This document shows positions 24,437-37,478 of a stretch of 64,000 bases of DNA, piece after piece. The translations under genes and the position numbers were made by a program. Origin of the DNA: Patagioenas fasciata (taxonomy: Eukaryota; Chordata; Aves; Columbiformes; Columbidae); NCBI RefSeq assembly GCF_037038585.1, contig NC_092524.1:44149001-44213000 (forward strand), given 5' to 3'. The notes under the pieces were generated by a model. That model did no database searches. It was not told where the DNA came from and saw only the letters and a program-made list of their open reading frames with translations. Every line of letters begins with the position of its first letter. The first letter of the stretch is position 1.

Positions 24437-26010
24437 TCACAGAATCACAAAATGTTAGGGATTGGAAGGGACCTAAAAAAATTGTCTAATCCAATCCCCC
24501 CGCGGGAGCAGGAACACCTAGATGAGGTTACACAGGAATGTGTCCAGGCAGGTTTTGAATGTCTCCAGAGAAGGAGACTCCACAACCTCCCTGGGCAGCC
24601 TGTTCCAGTGTTCTGCCACCCTCACTGTGAAGAAGTTTCTTCTCAAATTTAACTGGAACCTCTTGTGTTCCAGTTTGTACCCATTGCCCCTTGTCTTATC
24701 ATTGGTTGTCACCAAGAAGAGCCTGGCTCCATCCTCGTGACACTCACCCTTTACATATTTGTGAACATTAATGAGGTCACCCCTCAGTCTCCTCCAAGCT
24801 AAAGAGACCCAGCTCCCTCAGCCTTTCCTCACCAAGGAGATGCTCCATTCCATTCATCATCTTTGTGGCTCTGCGCTGGACCCTCTCCAGCAGTTCCCTG
24901 TCCTTCTTGAACTGAGGGGCCCAGAATGGGACACAATATTCCAGATGCGGTCTCACCAGGGCAGAGTAGAGGGGGAGGAGAACCTCTCTCAACCTGCTAA
25001 CCATCCCCCTTGTAATACACCCAAGGATGCCATTGGCCTTCCTGGCCACAAGGGCATAGTGCTGGCTCATGGTCATCCTGCTGTCCACCAGGACCCCCAG
25101 GTCCCTTTTCCCTACACTGCTCTCTAACAGGTCGTTCCTCAACTTATACTGGAACCTGGGGTTGTTCCTACCCAGATGCAAGACTCTACACTTGCCCTTG
25201 TTATATTTCGTTAAATTTTTCCCTGTCCAACTCTCCAGCCTGTCCAGGTCTCGCTGGACGGCAGCACAGCCTTCTGGTGTGTCAGCCACTCCTCCCAGTT
25301 TGGTGTCATCAGCAAACTTGCTGATAGTACACTCTATTTCCTCATCCAAGTCATTGATGAATATGTTGAATAGTACTGGTCCCAGTACTGGACCTTGAGG
25401 GACTCGGCTAGATACAGGCCTCCAACTGGACTCTGTCCCACTGACCACAACTCTCTGGCTTCTTTCCTTTAGCCAGTTCCCAGCCTACCTCACTACCCAA
25501 TTGTCCAGGCCACACTTCCTCAGTTTAGCAGTGAGGATGCTGTGGGAGACTGTGTCAAATGCTTTACTGAAGTCAAGGCAGACCACATCCACCACATTGC
25601 CATCATCTATCCACCTTGTTATGTCCTCATAAAAGGCTATGAGGTTGGTGAAGCATGACTTCCCCTTGGTGAAGCCATGTTGACTGCCCTAATGACCCTC
25701 TTATCCTTGATATGCCTTGAGATGGCACCAAGGATAAGTTTTTCCATCACCTTTCCAGGGATGGAGGTGAGGCTTACTGGTCTATGATTGCCTGGGTTCT
25801 CCTCCTTGTCCTTTTTGAAGACTGGAGTGACATTTGCTTTCCTCCAGCCCTCAGGCACCTCTCCCATTTCCCAAGACTTAGCAAAGATGATGGAGAGTGG
25901 CCCAGCAATGACCTCAGCCAGCTCCCTCAGCACCCGCGGGTGCATCCCATCTGGACCCATGGATTTATGGATATCCAGATTCCTAATTGCTCCCTAACCC
26001 AGTCCTCATC
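24437..26010 (-). mobile_element. CR1 LINE, 5'-truncated, about 1.57 kb
   Basis: A CR1 non-LTR retrotransposon lying on the minus strand. Its 3' end is at the left, where the plus strand reads TCACAGAATCAC and then GGATTGGAAGGGACCT-like sequence typical of the CR1 3' UTR. To the right comes the C-terminal part of the ORF2 reverse transcriptase. CR1 similarity stops abruptly near 26,010, which is the usual 5' truncation from incomplete reverse transcription. No clear target duplication was found, as is normal for CR1. Sequence similarity to the family is still high over the whole length, so the copy is of intermediate rather than ancient age. It is the only sizeable retrotransposon copy in the window. 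Confidence 0.95.
24518..26010 (-). pseudogene. CR1 ORF2 reverse transcriptase, C-terminal part, inactivated
   Basis: Remnant of the CR1 polyprotein on the minus strand. The first visible block (25,637-25,960) carries the conserved GPDGMHPRVLREL region and the NHRPVSLTSIPGK region of the RT fingers. The catalytic palm motif FADD is intact at 25,305-25,316, followed by the thumb region and the terminal [16 protein letters not shown] block. The frame is broken in at least three places. One base appears to be lost near 25,692, which moves the LDFSKAFDTVSH block into another frame. An in-frame TAG lies at 25,485-25,487 where the family has tryptophan. A short deletion near 24,795-24,800 shifts the frame again. 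The natural ORF2 stop is at about 24,518. The N-terminus and endonuclease are missing. It cannot encode a working enzyme. Confidence 0.92.
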
Positions 26011-26928
26011 AACCATACATAGTGCACATGCATGTCACACTTGCAGTTTGTTCACAGATTTGAGTCCTCTGTTGGTCCTGGTACTGGGTCTGGTGTTCTA
26101 GTTAGTGCACATTATGCACAGTTATCTGCCCTCTCTCTGCTTTACTCAGTGTTACCTGGTATTTATTCCGTGGCCTATAAGGGATTGATTGTTGGCAGTA
26201 TTTCAGTTCCTTGATTGTGGTGATGAGTTAATATGGGTAAGGTAGGAATAAAATTGTAAAGACTTTAATTCTGTGTTTTCTAATTTCTCCCTTGTTTCAT
26301 TTTCTCCTCCACCCCTCATGTTTCCATCTCACAGCTTCTGAGGCCATTGGCCAGTTTCAACCACATTTGTCAGAGTTTACCACAAGTATTATAAAAACTG
26401 GTGGCTGGGAAAAGGACAGGGAAGCCCAGCTTACGCTTCTCCAAGGCTGAAGCTCCAGTTTGAGCCCACCAAGGCCTGTTTTGCTCAGTCTGGGGGCTGG
26501 CAAGTCAGCTACATGGCTTGAAATCCCCCCAGCAGTGCAGTTGGGACACTGTAGGAGGGATTAGGGCCATGGAAGTGATTTCTTCGTATAAGTGGAAAAT
26601 TAGAGATGTAGCAGACAGAAGCAAGGTTACAGAGCAGATGGGTGTTGCTAGCATTCCAGCAGCATGAAGATGTGAGGGCGAGAACACAGATATGTCAGTA
26701 ATCAGCTTCACTCGTTCAGTGGTTCATGGAACAGCCTGATGATGGCCAAAGGCAGAGAGGAGCTGAGGCCCTGCCATCCTCCCCAAGCATGCAGAGCTTC
26801 TGGGCAAGTTGCATGAGCACCAACCTTGGGGAAGCATTCCCATCCTGGTTCATCGCACAGCCACAGTTCCCACACCTTCCCCCAGCAGAATTGGTAGGAA
26901 TCAAAGGCAAATACTAAAGGACCCTTAA

Positions 26929-26931
26929 TAA

Positions 26932-26963
<32 letters not shown>

Positions 26964-26975
26964 CCAAACCAACAA
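26929..26975 (+). repeat. (AAAAC)n simple repeat
   Basis: An A run is followed by about six AAAAC units and degenerate AAACC units. It could be a decayed A-rich retroelement tail, but no element is recognisable to its left. Confidence 0.9.
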
Positions 26976-29900
26976 ACACCAGCAAATTCCTAACCTGGTT
27001 TTACTGCTCTTGTCTACTCTAACTGCAAAATAACGGTCACTATTGTTTTAATTAATGCACCTTTCCTTGATTGCTTCAGTTCTAATTCCATTTTGTAGGG
27101 ATGAACTGCCCATTCTTTGTCCCTCTCTACACTTCACTATAACGAGTTGGGTTCAACTTGTTGAACCTTCTCAAGGTCTTTCCAGTATTGGATGAAGTTG
27201 GGATTTCTTTCAAGTCAGTGGCAAAATTCCTAGTGACTTTCACAGAATTTTGTGCATAGTGATTTCAGTATACTGCATCTATTCACTATTTGCCTTTATA
27301 TAAGACCTCACTGAAGTTTTAAATTCACCAAAGCTGTATCTGGGAGTTTGCACTCTTAAGATCTACATGTTTTTCAGTCATCAACTTAGAAGAAAAAAGT
27401 CAGTTTCTGCAGATAATTTTCCTGGTTTTTGCACCATTATCCTTCCTTTCAGAAAGAATAAATACATTTCCATTCCAGATCCTTTCTACAATAGCACCTA
27501 AGAAATGGCCTCTGCCACCAGACATTTGCAGCAAAACTGTGTTATTACATTTACATTTCCAAGACTCAGTAGCCAGCAAGTTACTAGAGTTCTATTATAG
27601 TTGTGATACATGAACTGCACATTGTTATGGTAATGACATTTTTTTTCTATCTTTTGAAGAAGCAGTGTAAATACAAAGAATATCATATTGGTCTTGGAAT
27701 GATATTTCCTTTGCCTCAACTCTGTATACTGCGCAGTGATCAGAATAGCATAAGAAAAAATTAAAACACAATATAGCTCATTCAGTGCTCCTGCTAGCTT
27801 AAGAAAGGTCAAAACTAAACCAAAGCATCTGTAAGCATTAACTTCAAAATAACTTGAGGGAAATATAAATGGTACTTTACCTGGTCATCAGCCATGATGC
27901 CCAGGAAGCTGGTATTCAGGTTTAAGGATGGCCTTGGGGCAGAATCCAGATCTACATAACTATGATCTGAAAGCATCATGGTGGTTTACAGTGGTGGTAA
28001 AAAAACCAACATTGTTTCTTCATATAGTCATCATAAAATATTACAGCTGACCAGATGGTGGAGCAATTACATTTCCATAGTTCTAAATGGCTATTTAGCT
28101 TATCCACTTGTGAACTGTTAATTAAAATTGGAAAAGATATAATTCACATTCAAAGGGCAGACATAACTATATGAGACATACTTAAAGACTCAAAAATTGT
28201 ATTAAACCAGAGATCCACTTCCTTCACCTTCCCACCCATCCTAGTAAGAAACAAACAAACAAAAAGTCTTTGACAATCAGACTGTTGTGCAGACAGATGC
28301 AAGGCAGGAAACTCAAGGAGCTGAGATGTCCTGAGAGGACATATTAGCAACACATTGCATTGTTTGCTGCAAATGAGCTGAACCTCTCCAGCTGCATGGG
28401 TGAACACTTGCTGCACTGAAGAACACTCACACAGAGGGATGAGTTGCTGTGTGGCCATAACCCCCACACCCCAAAGCAAGCATTGACAGTAGCAACACCC
28501 TATGCCATCAGGTCACATTTCCGTGGGTCTTACTTCAGCTGCAACACAAATAGTTTATGGGTTCAGCTTTATGCAATAGTTAATCAATATTCTATTCAAT
28601 TCTATTACAAACTAAGGATTAATTTAGCCAAACAGATATACAGTTCAAAATACTTATCTCTTAGGGCAATGATATATTTCTATATTTTTATAAAGTGATT
28701 TTTTGTGCCATTGTCTTGATATGGGTACACAAAAGCTAATTCATTATTAAACAAGGGAGTCTTAGGGCTGAAGTGAATAAGAAAGGGAAGGTTTTTAGGA
28801 AGAAGCAATATCTTTTACTGGACAAACTAATTTACATGGAAAAAGAACAGACAATACCTCTTTACGATTTAAAAAGATGAGAGCAGATAGGGGTTTAATG
28901 CAGCTTAGTGCATTCATTTTAAACTTCTCTGCTTAGTTAATTCAAGTTAACTTTCCTGAGTGCCTCCATGTAGACTAACCCTCAGACTTCTGAAGATGGA
29001 GATTGCTTGTTGCAATGTGCAGCAAGTCCTCAGCTCCCAGAGAGGAGGTACAGAGGGCACGGAGGATGTGCGTGCTGGCGGGCATGGTCTGTGCTACGCC
29101 ATCCCCCTTTTCCCTGCTCTTGGTGAATCACAGTCCTAATCTGTGGAAGGACTGTAGCAGCTTCAAGCCTGTATGGGCTTCTGTCTGCCCATGGAGCCAG
29201 AAAGCACAGTCTGCTCTTATTGTCCATAAGGTTAAAATACCCAAAGCAGCTCCAACAAGAAAATGGGAAGGAAAAAAATAAAAAATCAAGAAGGGAGACC
29301 TATGTCTCACACACCGTTCAATGACTTCAGGCACCAGCAGAGTTCTGTAGTTAACATGACCTTGGTAACCTGGATTCACTGAGAAAAAAAGAGATTTTGA
29401 TAATTAGAGTTTGATGTTATTTGAAAACAACATACTAAATGATTTCATAGTTTACCTGCTGGCGCGCTCAATGCACATTGCTTGTAATTTCTGCCCATTT
29501 GATTTGTCAGTCATTTTTAAGTCCTTCTCCTGTTGAAAGTAAAACATTTAAGGGAACTATAGGAGAAGTGGCCTGGACACCCATACCACAGTAGTTGCAC
29601 CATTGCTTTTTGGGAGGAATCAGCCAAGTCTGTAATTCACAATTTTTCTTCTTCAAAGGATTTCTGAAGTGCCTCCTGCTAGATTACCCTGAGGCAGTAC
29701 CTTAAAATACATGGAATTATATGTTAGAAATAATGTTCCTCTCCATTATGAAAAACCTTTAATTTAAAATGCTCTTTTGTAGAGACTACCCTTTAAGATT
29801 TGTCCTCTCTTTCCAAGGGGAAGCTCACAGCTTTGTGGCTGCCCTTGCATCAGACCCCAGGCTCTGCTGCACCATCCCTCTTGTGGAGCAGCCCTGGGCA

Positions 29901-31227
29901 GGGAGGAGATTACAGCAAGGCTCTTCTCAGTCCACTGAGGAAGAACACTGCTCTTTTAGATGACAGACATGATACTTGACTTCTCAGGCAATCTCTAGGG
30001 CAGTAGTTGGAGATTAACAAAAATGGCAAGCAACCAGCTAAAGCAACCTATTTTTTTCCTTGCCATGGCAATTTCTAAATGCAGACTCGGAGTAAGAGCT
30101 TCTTCTCACACTTCCTGGCTCCTTGGCTAGAATCAAATTAAGGTTATTTCCTGATGATTCCTTAAGCTTTCTTTGGCATTTGATAGCTCCTGTATCCTTC
30201 TTTTTAATGCTGCAGCTGTCTTGTAAAAGTATGTCAGGTAGCTTAAACTCTGCCTTGAATGGCACTACCAGCATGTAGTGAAACAGCACCTGAGTTCATA
30301 CCCAACTTACCCTCAAGCCGGTTTTTACGTCTGTGACTTCACTCCCACAGCAAAAGCCAAAGTGAGCACATGATGCAAATATGAAGAACTGGATTTCTTA
30401 AAAGCGTTAGAAGGCATGAGCATTCAATGAAAAATAAGGGACAAAAGCAGAACTAGCTGCTGCCTCTTTTTTGAGTCATGCTTGTAATACTCCATTAAAG
30501 GAAAAGAGAGTCTGAGTCCTGAGAGCAGAGCCGGCTTGAGCCTTCACACCAGGGAAGGCCAAGTGCTTTGGTTTCTATTTTTAACACTTTGTTTATAGTG
30601 AAAAGCAAGTGAGTTGGTTCTAGTTGTATTTTACAGAAAATGCATCTATAAGTGGGAACTATACAAAACATACGAGTACTCAAATGTCCCAGATTTAAAA
30701 GAGCTATAGTTAGCATCGGATGGAAACGCTTAAGTAATGTGAATTGCAGGTACCATCCTTGCTTTTCTTCATCTGGAGAATCCCAAGTTACTTCACAGTG
30801 AATTATTGTACAAAAATTTTGGTTGCCCTTTTTTTGTTCAGCAGTGTTTGCACTCCTTCTGCATTTAGTGAAATGGGGCATCCACATGACTGCGTGCACT
30901 TTGAAGAGAACAACTGAAACCACCGTGCCAAGCGAGTCTATGGGTATGACCTTTAGCAATATGTTAACACTCCCACTTGCAGACTGTTTGCAGGAACCAG
31001 TTTTCCTTCCCTTCACTTCAAAGTTGGATGCTGAATTATATGACTCTCCAATTCTTTTGGCTGGTCTTTCTGTTCTCTGAAGATTGACTCATTTCCTGTG
31101 TTTGAATAAGATAGTAAAAGTGGATATAAAATATTATTTTGCGTTTGTAATCAGAATAGCTCTCAGTGCAGATATTAATAGTGAATTCTAAGACTCTGCC
31201 CAATAACAGCTGAGTTTATGGTTTCAT

Positions 31228-31320
31228 GGGCTAGATTTCGCTCTCATTTATTTCATTGTAAACCCGGAGTAATTCCCAGAAGTCAACAGACTTGCTCCAG
31301 ATTTCTGCAAAGATAGCAAA
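31228..31320. repeat. Old palindromic interspersed repeat (archosaur/turtle type)
   Basis: The segment contains CGCTCTCATTTATTTCATTG and GTAAACCCGGAGTAATTCCC, a centre with AGAAGTCAA, and then the inverted second half, TTGCTCCAGATTTCTGC. The arrangement 'TGTAAACCCGGAGTAA ... GAAGTCAA ... TTGCTCCAGATTT' is the pattern of an old MITE-like palindromic repeat common in birds, crocodilians and turtles. It overlaps the 3' end of an open frame on the minus strand, so the coding look of that frame is at least partly due to the repeat. The family name is not assigned. Confidence 0.5.
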
Positions 31321-33629
31321 GATCTGCCTCTTGCTCTGTGTTTCTTCTGCAGTGATGGGGGTGGCATCATCAATATGGATATATGAATCAGGGTATAGAT
31401 GAATCAGTTCTGGCCAAATTAAAAGCAGCTCATTCTCTAAACTGAAACCTCTGTTTCTTGGATTCATTTGTATAAAGGGATCCATTACCTCACTGCTCCC
31501 CTGACCCAGGTAGATCATATTTAAACTCTATCACTTATATCAACTTTTGCCTGTAATTTTTTCACTGCAGTTCATATGGTGTTCTCCAAAACACTGAAGC
31601 ATGAAAACTTGCAAAATTCAAAAGAGAGATACAGAAACAACAGGCAGAAATGAGATATCTTTTATCAGTGAGGCATGTGGCTCTTAGTACTTTTAAGGAG
31701 AGGCTGTTGAGCAAGAGCTCTTTTGGAATGCAGTTTGGCTGTGAATTCTTGATTTTGCCAGCTGCTATGTTGCTTCAGACTTTGCAGAAGTGTGTGCATA
31801 TCCACGTGTTCATGTTTGAAACAGTGTGGGAGGATCTCACTTTGAATCTTGTTTTGCTGGTTAGAGTTCAGAGGCTGAACTGCAGAGTGTAATGCTGAAA
31901 TTTCCCTCTCATTAATTCAGATCAAAAGTGTTCCTTTGGTATACCTGCCCTAAGCATAGAGAGGAAAAAAATCAAAACCTGATACCACATTGGAATTTCA
32001 TGATCATCCCATGCCGGTTGTTTCCTCTTTTGATGCAAATACCTGCCGTGGCTTCTTTATTTAACCTGAAGAAGGAACAGAATTCACAACCCGGTCTTTG
32101 CTCAGACCAAGGCAAGTAGAGGAGAGTCTACTCCACCTGCAGGCCAGGGCAACCACTGCAATGCACATTTTGATTTACTCCTTGATCTCAGAGAAATTAG
32201 ATGTTAAATACAGAGCATCGTATTTCTACAATACCCCCTCAGTTCTGCAGGAACTGAAAGATTCCTTTGGTGTCTCTTTCGTGGGCTACAGTGTATGAAG
32301 TATATTGGTGATCTGCTTGTTTCCTGGTGTGCATGTTTTCCACATTTCAAAGATTGCCACTTCGCATTATAAACTGACCTCCTAGGAGAGCCAGGGGTGA
32401 AACAAACCACAGGAAACAGATTGTTCTCTTATGACTAGACACATTAAATCCAGCCCTTAAGCAACTTTTTTGAGCTCAGTATCTTACCTAGAAGGGTACT
32501 CATAGTAGAGCAATGACATGCCACAGTCCACTGACACCTTCGGAAGGAATTGAGAGGAAAGGCAGTCTGGTGTTGAGGTACTGTTAGAGGGTTCGCAAAG
32601 GTCAGGGAAGTTCAAGATTATCTCTTGATACACATCAGTCTGTGTGGATGACATTCAATCTTCAGGTCACCTCAGCTTCTCAGATAGATGTCTGGCTCCT
32701 GGGCTTTCTAGATGACCCTGGGAGCATTACTGGCATCACCAATGTCAGTGCAACTGTCTCAAATCCTTAGTCCAGTGCTAATGCCATTGCCTGCCCTTGC
32801 AGCCCTTACAGACACTATTAATCTGGCTGAAGGCCCTGGTCCTCTTTGGGAGGAATTCTCCCTGGAATAATGTGTATGCCTGACAAACGCCAAATAATAA
32901 TGAACTACTTGATTACCTAAATGGGACTGTAGGAGGTAGGGCTGATGGAGCTAGTTGAATGCCAGATCATTATTAAGACTGGGTTTAAAAATGACACCAT
33001 TTTGGTGTGTCATCTCTTAGCAGACTCCGCCTGTTCAAAGGACCCTTGCAAGGCATCTCATAGCAGGCTACTGTACAGTGGAGAGCTGTCAATTCATGTG
33101 AGGAGGTCTACAGGAAGGAATATTTTATTAGTGGAGTGTTTGGCTCTTTTGGATGCTGTGGGAGTGCAGAGAGGCTTCACCAGTGCTCTTCTCGCCTTGT
33201 GTGAGACAGGGCAACTGGAAATGGTCCAGTGCCTGCAGGAGAACAGTAAACGGTGATGCTTTGCAATGCAGCTTTGAGGAGCGGGGAACCTTTCTTGTCC
33301 AAAAAGAAAATATGATTATGGATTTGTCAGATGTCATATGTGTATATCAAATAAAGCTTAACTGTTAAAAAATAAATGCATGTTGAGATATGTTTGGCAC
33401 ATACAACAAAATACATCAATGGATGTAATCTGACATAGAATAAGTCAGGCGCAGCTCTTTCTTAGTATTTGTCTCCTTTGATTTTGACCGCGAATGCAGT
33501 TATATTTCCAAATATGTACTTGCTGATGTTTTCATTTCTTCGGCACTGATGACATAAAAGATCTTTGCACTGGGTATGCTGTTTGCTGAGGAAAATTCCA
33601 CTTGAACTCCAGAGCAATCTGAAGAATTC

Positions 33630-33765
33630 TGACAAAAAGTTTGAGGGGGCAGGATTTTACTTTGCACTCTCTCTTGACTTCAGTCTGCACCCTTTGAAGA
33701 CAGCCGTAAAGCTAACATTGATTTAAATGGAAGCATAAGTAAATCGATCCTGATTGCTTTTGAAA
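33630..33765. repeat. Possible second copy of the old palindromic repeat class
   Basis: It starts with GGGCAGGATTTTACTTTGCA and continues to GACTTCAGTCTGCACC. It ends with AATGGAAGCATAAGTAAATC and GATCCTGATTGC. The outer parts (GCAGGATTTTACTT and, inverted, AATCAGGATCGATTTACTT) are roughly complementary. This is the layout of the old repeat with a 'gaagtcaatgg' core and 'ggatcaggcc' ends. It is strongly diverged, and the call rests on the order of short motifs. Confidence 0.4.
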
Positions 33766-34599
33766 GCCCTGCCCTGAAAATTCTGAGTTCACAAAACTTC
33801 TGATTTTATTTGTACTGCTACTTTGTGCCTTATTAAAACAGAAGACCTGCCTACTTAGATTTACATTAGTGAAAGTTAAACTCCTGTATCACAATCTTTT
33901 TTAATGAGCAGTATTGTTTCCTTTAGATTTGTGAAGTCTGGAAAAAGTAGTGCTTTCAAGAGATTGTACCTAGGAAAAAGAAAGAAAACACTGCTAGTGT
34001 TGAAGCAATTTGTTTTAACTTCTTGGAACAGGTTTTGACAATTTTTATGTTCATTTTATGATGCAATATGTAAACAGAAACAATATTAGTTTAAAAACTA
34101 AAAATTGAATTAAATGTTTAAATTATTTAAATAAATCATTGTACCCAGGAAAATCGTTCTGCCTAAAGATTCATTCGCTGGCTAACTTAAAAAATATTTG
34201 CCATCTGTTTGAATTCCATTTTGGAATTTCCTGGAAAACAGAAAATTCAGTTTCTCACAGTTGTAATAGGTTGGAGTTGTTTTGCTTATCATTGCAGAAT
34301 GAAAAAAAATTATATTTGCAGAGGCTTTCTAACAAGATTTATTATAACACGGTCAAATATGAGGTATTTTCATCTTCTGGAAGAAGGAATGCTGCTCTTA
34401 TTTTTGAGGAAGGGAGATGTATTTGGGAAAATAGGGTTGAAATAATTTGGGCTGAAAATAATTGAGCTCTTAGTGTGAGAGTTGGCAGCTAAGAAGTTTT
34501 TGGATGGGATCAATGGGGAAAAAGTAAGTAGAAGCCAGATCCCTAATGTTAAGTATTAGTGAGATTGCTACTGGAAGAAGAGCTTGTATTTGTCTATCT

Positions 34600-35100
34600 G
34601 CCTTCATAAATGACCCTGGCATAGTGAAATAGATTCAGAAAAGAGTTACAAGAAAATATCTGGGAAATCTGTCTACAGAAAGAAAGCCTGTCTATGGTAA
34701 GAAAGTAAAGAGGTACCATCTTTTTCAGTTTATCTGGAAGATGATGAAGAGCAGGCTTTACCACGGTCTGTAATTTCTACAGAGAGATGATTTCTGATAG
34801 CCCAGGGCTCTTGAACTTTGCAGACCAAGACACAAGTAGGTAGAAAAAATTCAGACTAAAAATAAGGCAGCTTTATGGTGGTGTTAATTAACTTTCAGAA
34901 TAACTTGCCAAGAGATGGAGTGGATTTTCTGTCATTTGAACTCTCTAAATCAGGATTTTTTTTTTTTTTTTTTTAATTATGTGTCTTCCAGCTCATCCAT
35001 GGGATATAGACAATGCACAGGAATTAACAGGTGGAAACCTCTGTCCCATGTCATGCAAGGGATTAGGATAGTCCTTCCTGGCTGTAAATCTGTGCATATA
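34600..35100 (+). mobile_element. Old, diverged CR1 fragment
   Basis: A decayed CR1 3' end on the plus strand, recognised from a series of landmarks in the right order. They are AATTCAGACTAAAAATAAGG at about 34,849, AATAACTTGCCAAGAGATGG at about 34,899, then a CATTTGAACTCTCTAAATCAGG block, AGGAATTAACAGGTGGAAAC at about 35,019, and GATAGTCCTTCCTGGCTGTA near the 3' end. These match the 3' region of old CR1 families shared by birds, crocodilians and turtles, as I remember them. A run of T at 34,957-34,974 interrupts the element. No reading frame survives. The left boundary is uncertain, because similarity fades between 34,600 and 34,680. Confidence 0.78.
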
Positions 35101-37404
35101 CATTTTAGATAGATGTGATAAATCAAAGGGTAGAGAGAACAGGATAGAAAGGTGCAGAGGTTGATGGTAGAATTGTCTGGTTACTGAGATACTGTGCTTT
35201 AATATTCAGTCTTTAATTCATTTCTTTTGGGCTCGATCTCGAAAGGCTTGGGTCTTAATTAAACTAAATAAGAAGATAATGTAACTGGAGGGATCTGCCA
35301 TGGGATGGGTTTTGTACATTAGGCACAGCCGGAGGGGCTGGGAATGGGGAGGGAAGCTGGAGAACTTGTGAATGAAGAGCAGGCAGCCAGCCTGCTTATC
35401 TTTGCTGTTGTTTTTAAATCTATAGGTCCAAAGGCAGTAGATCATATTTATATAGAAGTATAGAAAGAGGTTTTTTCTCTAAACAGCTCTTAATGCAGGT
35501 GAAAACCACGTATTGATTACTTAAAGAAAGTTAAAATAAAATAAATTTTCCCCCATTTCCACACATGGCAGCTTTTGGCCTATCCACTCATAGCTAAAAA
35601 AGCATTCTTTCCTGATAATCAAGCTTCAGCTGTCTGAATTTCAGGCCGAGCCTCTCATCTTGAGCTCTGCTGAAGAGCTTCTTTAATTAACCATTATACC
35701 ACAGATGTTATTGATTTTTTTTTTTTTTCAAAATCTGGTTGAAACATCATTGTGCTGGATCATCGCCAAGACGGAGGTCTGAATTTTTTGTGCACTGCTT
35801 TTACTCCTTCTGCATACCTTATTAGTCTCCATGTCTGTTAAGTGCAACCCTTAGTATTAACTCAGAAAATATAGCATTGATTTTTAGCCTTGCAGCCATG
35901 ATCTAAGGGCTCCTAATTTGGAATGTGGAAATCAGAGTTCTGCGAGAAGCTATATTACTGTACACTTCTTACAAGTAAGGCCTTTCACTCTCTTTACCTT
36001 TTTGCCAAACTTTTGATGTGGTTTCAAGTTCTTGGAATTATTTTGTTGCAAGAGGAACAGAGCAACATGTCCAAAACCTCTGCTTGCGCACGTGTAAATA
36101 AACATAGGTTTATATACATTAAAAAACTATATGAGTAAATAAAAAGTCTGATTTGCAAAGGTGCTGTTCACCACAGTTTCTAATTATTTCAGCCAGGTTG
36201 TGGCAGCTTGGTTTCTCTGCAAACCTGTTTGGTCACCTTTAGCCACATAAGTTGGGGAGTTAAATGTTGCTCCCCTGCCTTCAATGTTTTGGCAGCTTTG
36301 TTTTAAATTTTACTGTGTTTTTTCTCTTTTAGCCTGTCATTGGGATACTAAAATCAGTTATTAGCATGGTGTAACATCTCTGGTAGAATTAATTCTTGAA
36401 TTTAAGGACTCAGTGAAATTAAGTCTGCATTGTTGGGGTGGGGGGTTGTGCTTTAGCCTGGGGGAGAAGCCGAGTCCAAGCCTTGAGTGAATCTCAGCCT
36501 TCCTAACAACAGCGCATTCCTTTCAAAATACGTCTTCCTCTGATGATGAATTCAAGAACTAAAACAACGACAATAGGTACTTAAATTCTGATAAGATTTC
36601 TCCGAGTTTAGTGATATGTTATTTAAACATAATTTGAAGCTTCTAAAATACTGTAATGGCACCTCTTGACCTTTCCAAAATCACATGGAGCAAGAGATGG
36701 TGAAAAATGTTTATTTACTCTGCATTAGAAGCTAAATCCCTGTTCCTTCTTAGAACCGGTAGTTCTTTTATACTGAGGAACTCATGCATGGCACTTCCAT
36801 TCTTCAAACAAGAACTAGACAGTCCTACTTGAACTGCAGAAACAATGACCTGCAGTCTATCCTATGCCTGAGTGATAAACAACAATGCAGACCTCTTGAC
36901 AAGCTCTGGCATCAAGCGTGGAGTCTTGCAGCTCAACATGTCTGCTGAACAGAAGTTAGAAAAAGAAAAGATCATCTTGTAAACAATTAATTAATGTTTG
37001 TCATGAATTATCATTTTTACTTCCTTCTCAAGAGGCTCAAAGGGAATAAAAAGGCATTTTTGCAGGTGGTGGCATTCAAAGTAAGGGCAATCAAATGTTT
37101 GAGAGCAGTGGCACAGCACTTTGAGTCTCTAAGGGTGAATGGTGCTAGGATTAGAGCACAGCAGGGGGTTGAGGGTTTCAGGTGTGAAGCTTAATGTTTG
37201 TGATCAGCAGAAAAAAGTCTTGAATTTATCTAAACTGCTCTTCTGCTAACAGTACTTCTAGCACATAAATGTTCTGAAAGTGACAAGTGTTCTCATTGCT
37301 CTTCTAATGCAAACATGATCTGCATTTGAAAGATGCATCCCTTTTGCCTAAATTAGAATGTGCATCACAAAGAGCGTAAGATGATGACCCAAAACCAGTT
37401 CTTT

Positions 37405-37478
37405 ACGCACACACACACACACACACACACACTCTCACGCACACACACACACTCTCACGCACACACATACAAACACAC
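37405..37478 (+). repeat. (CA)n microsatellite
   Basis: About 27 bases of uninterrupted CA are followed by two units of the form CTCACGCACACACACA, ending in CATACAAACACAC. The second-order unit of about 18 bases suggests local duplication of an interrupted CA block. Confidence 0.96.

Larger units (their letters stand above)
26011..34599. other. Intergenic, no gene recognised
   Basis: Sequence of mixed composition holding the AAAAC repeat at 26.9 kb and the two old palindromic repeats at 31.2 and 33.6 kb. A minus-strand frame at 31,231-31,518 has protein-like composition but overlaps the old repeat and is not recognised. Other frames are short and without domains. Confidence 0.7.

Noticed and set aside
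24771..26101. Several plus-strand frames across 24.77-26.1 kb
   Set aside because: They are antisense readings of the CR1 reverse transcriptase and have no independent support.
37405..37478. Regularly spaced repeat units, considered as a CRISPR-like array
   Set aside because: It is a CA microsatellite with an internal duplication; there are no unique spacers, and the window is a vertebrate chromosome.
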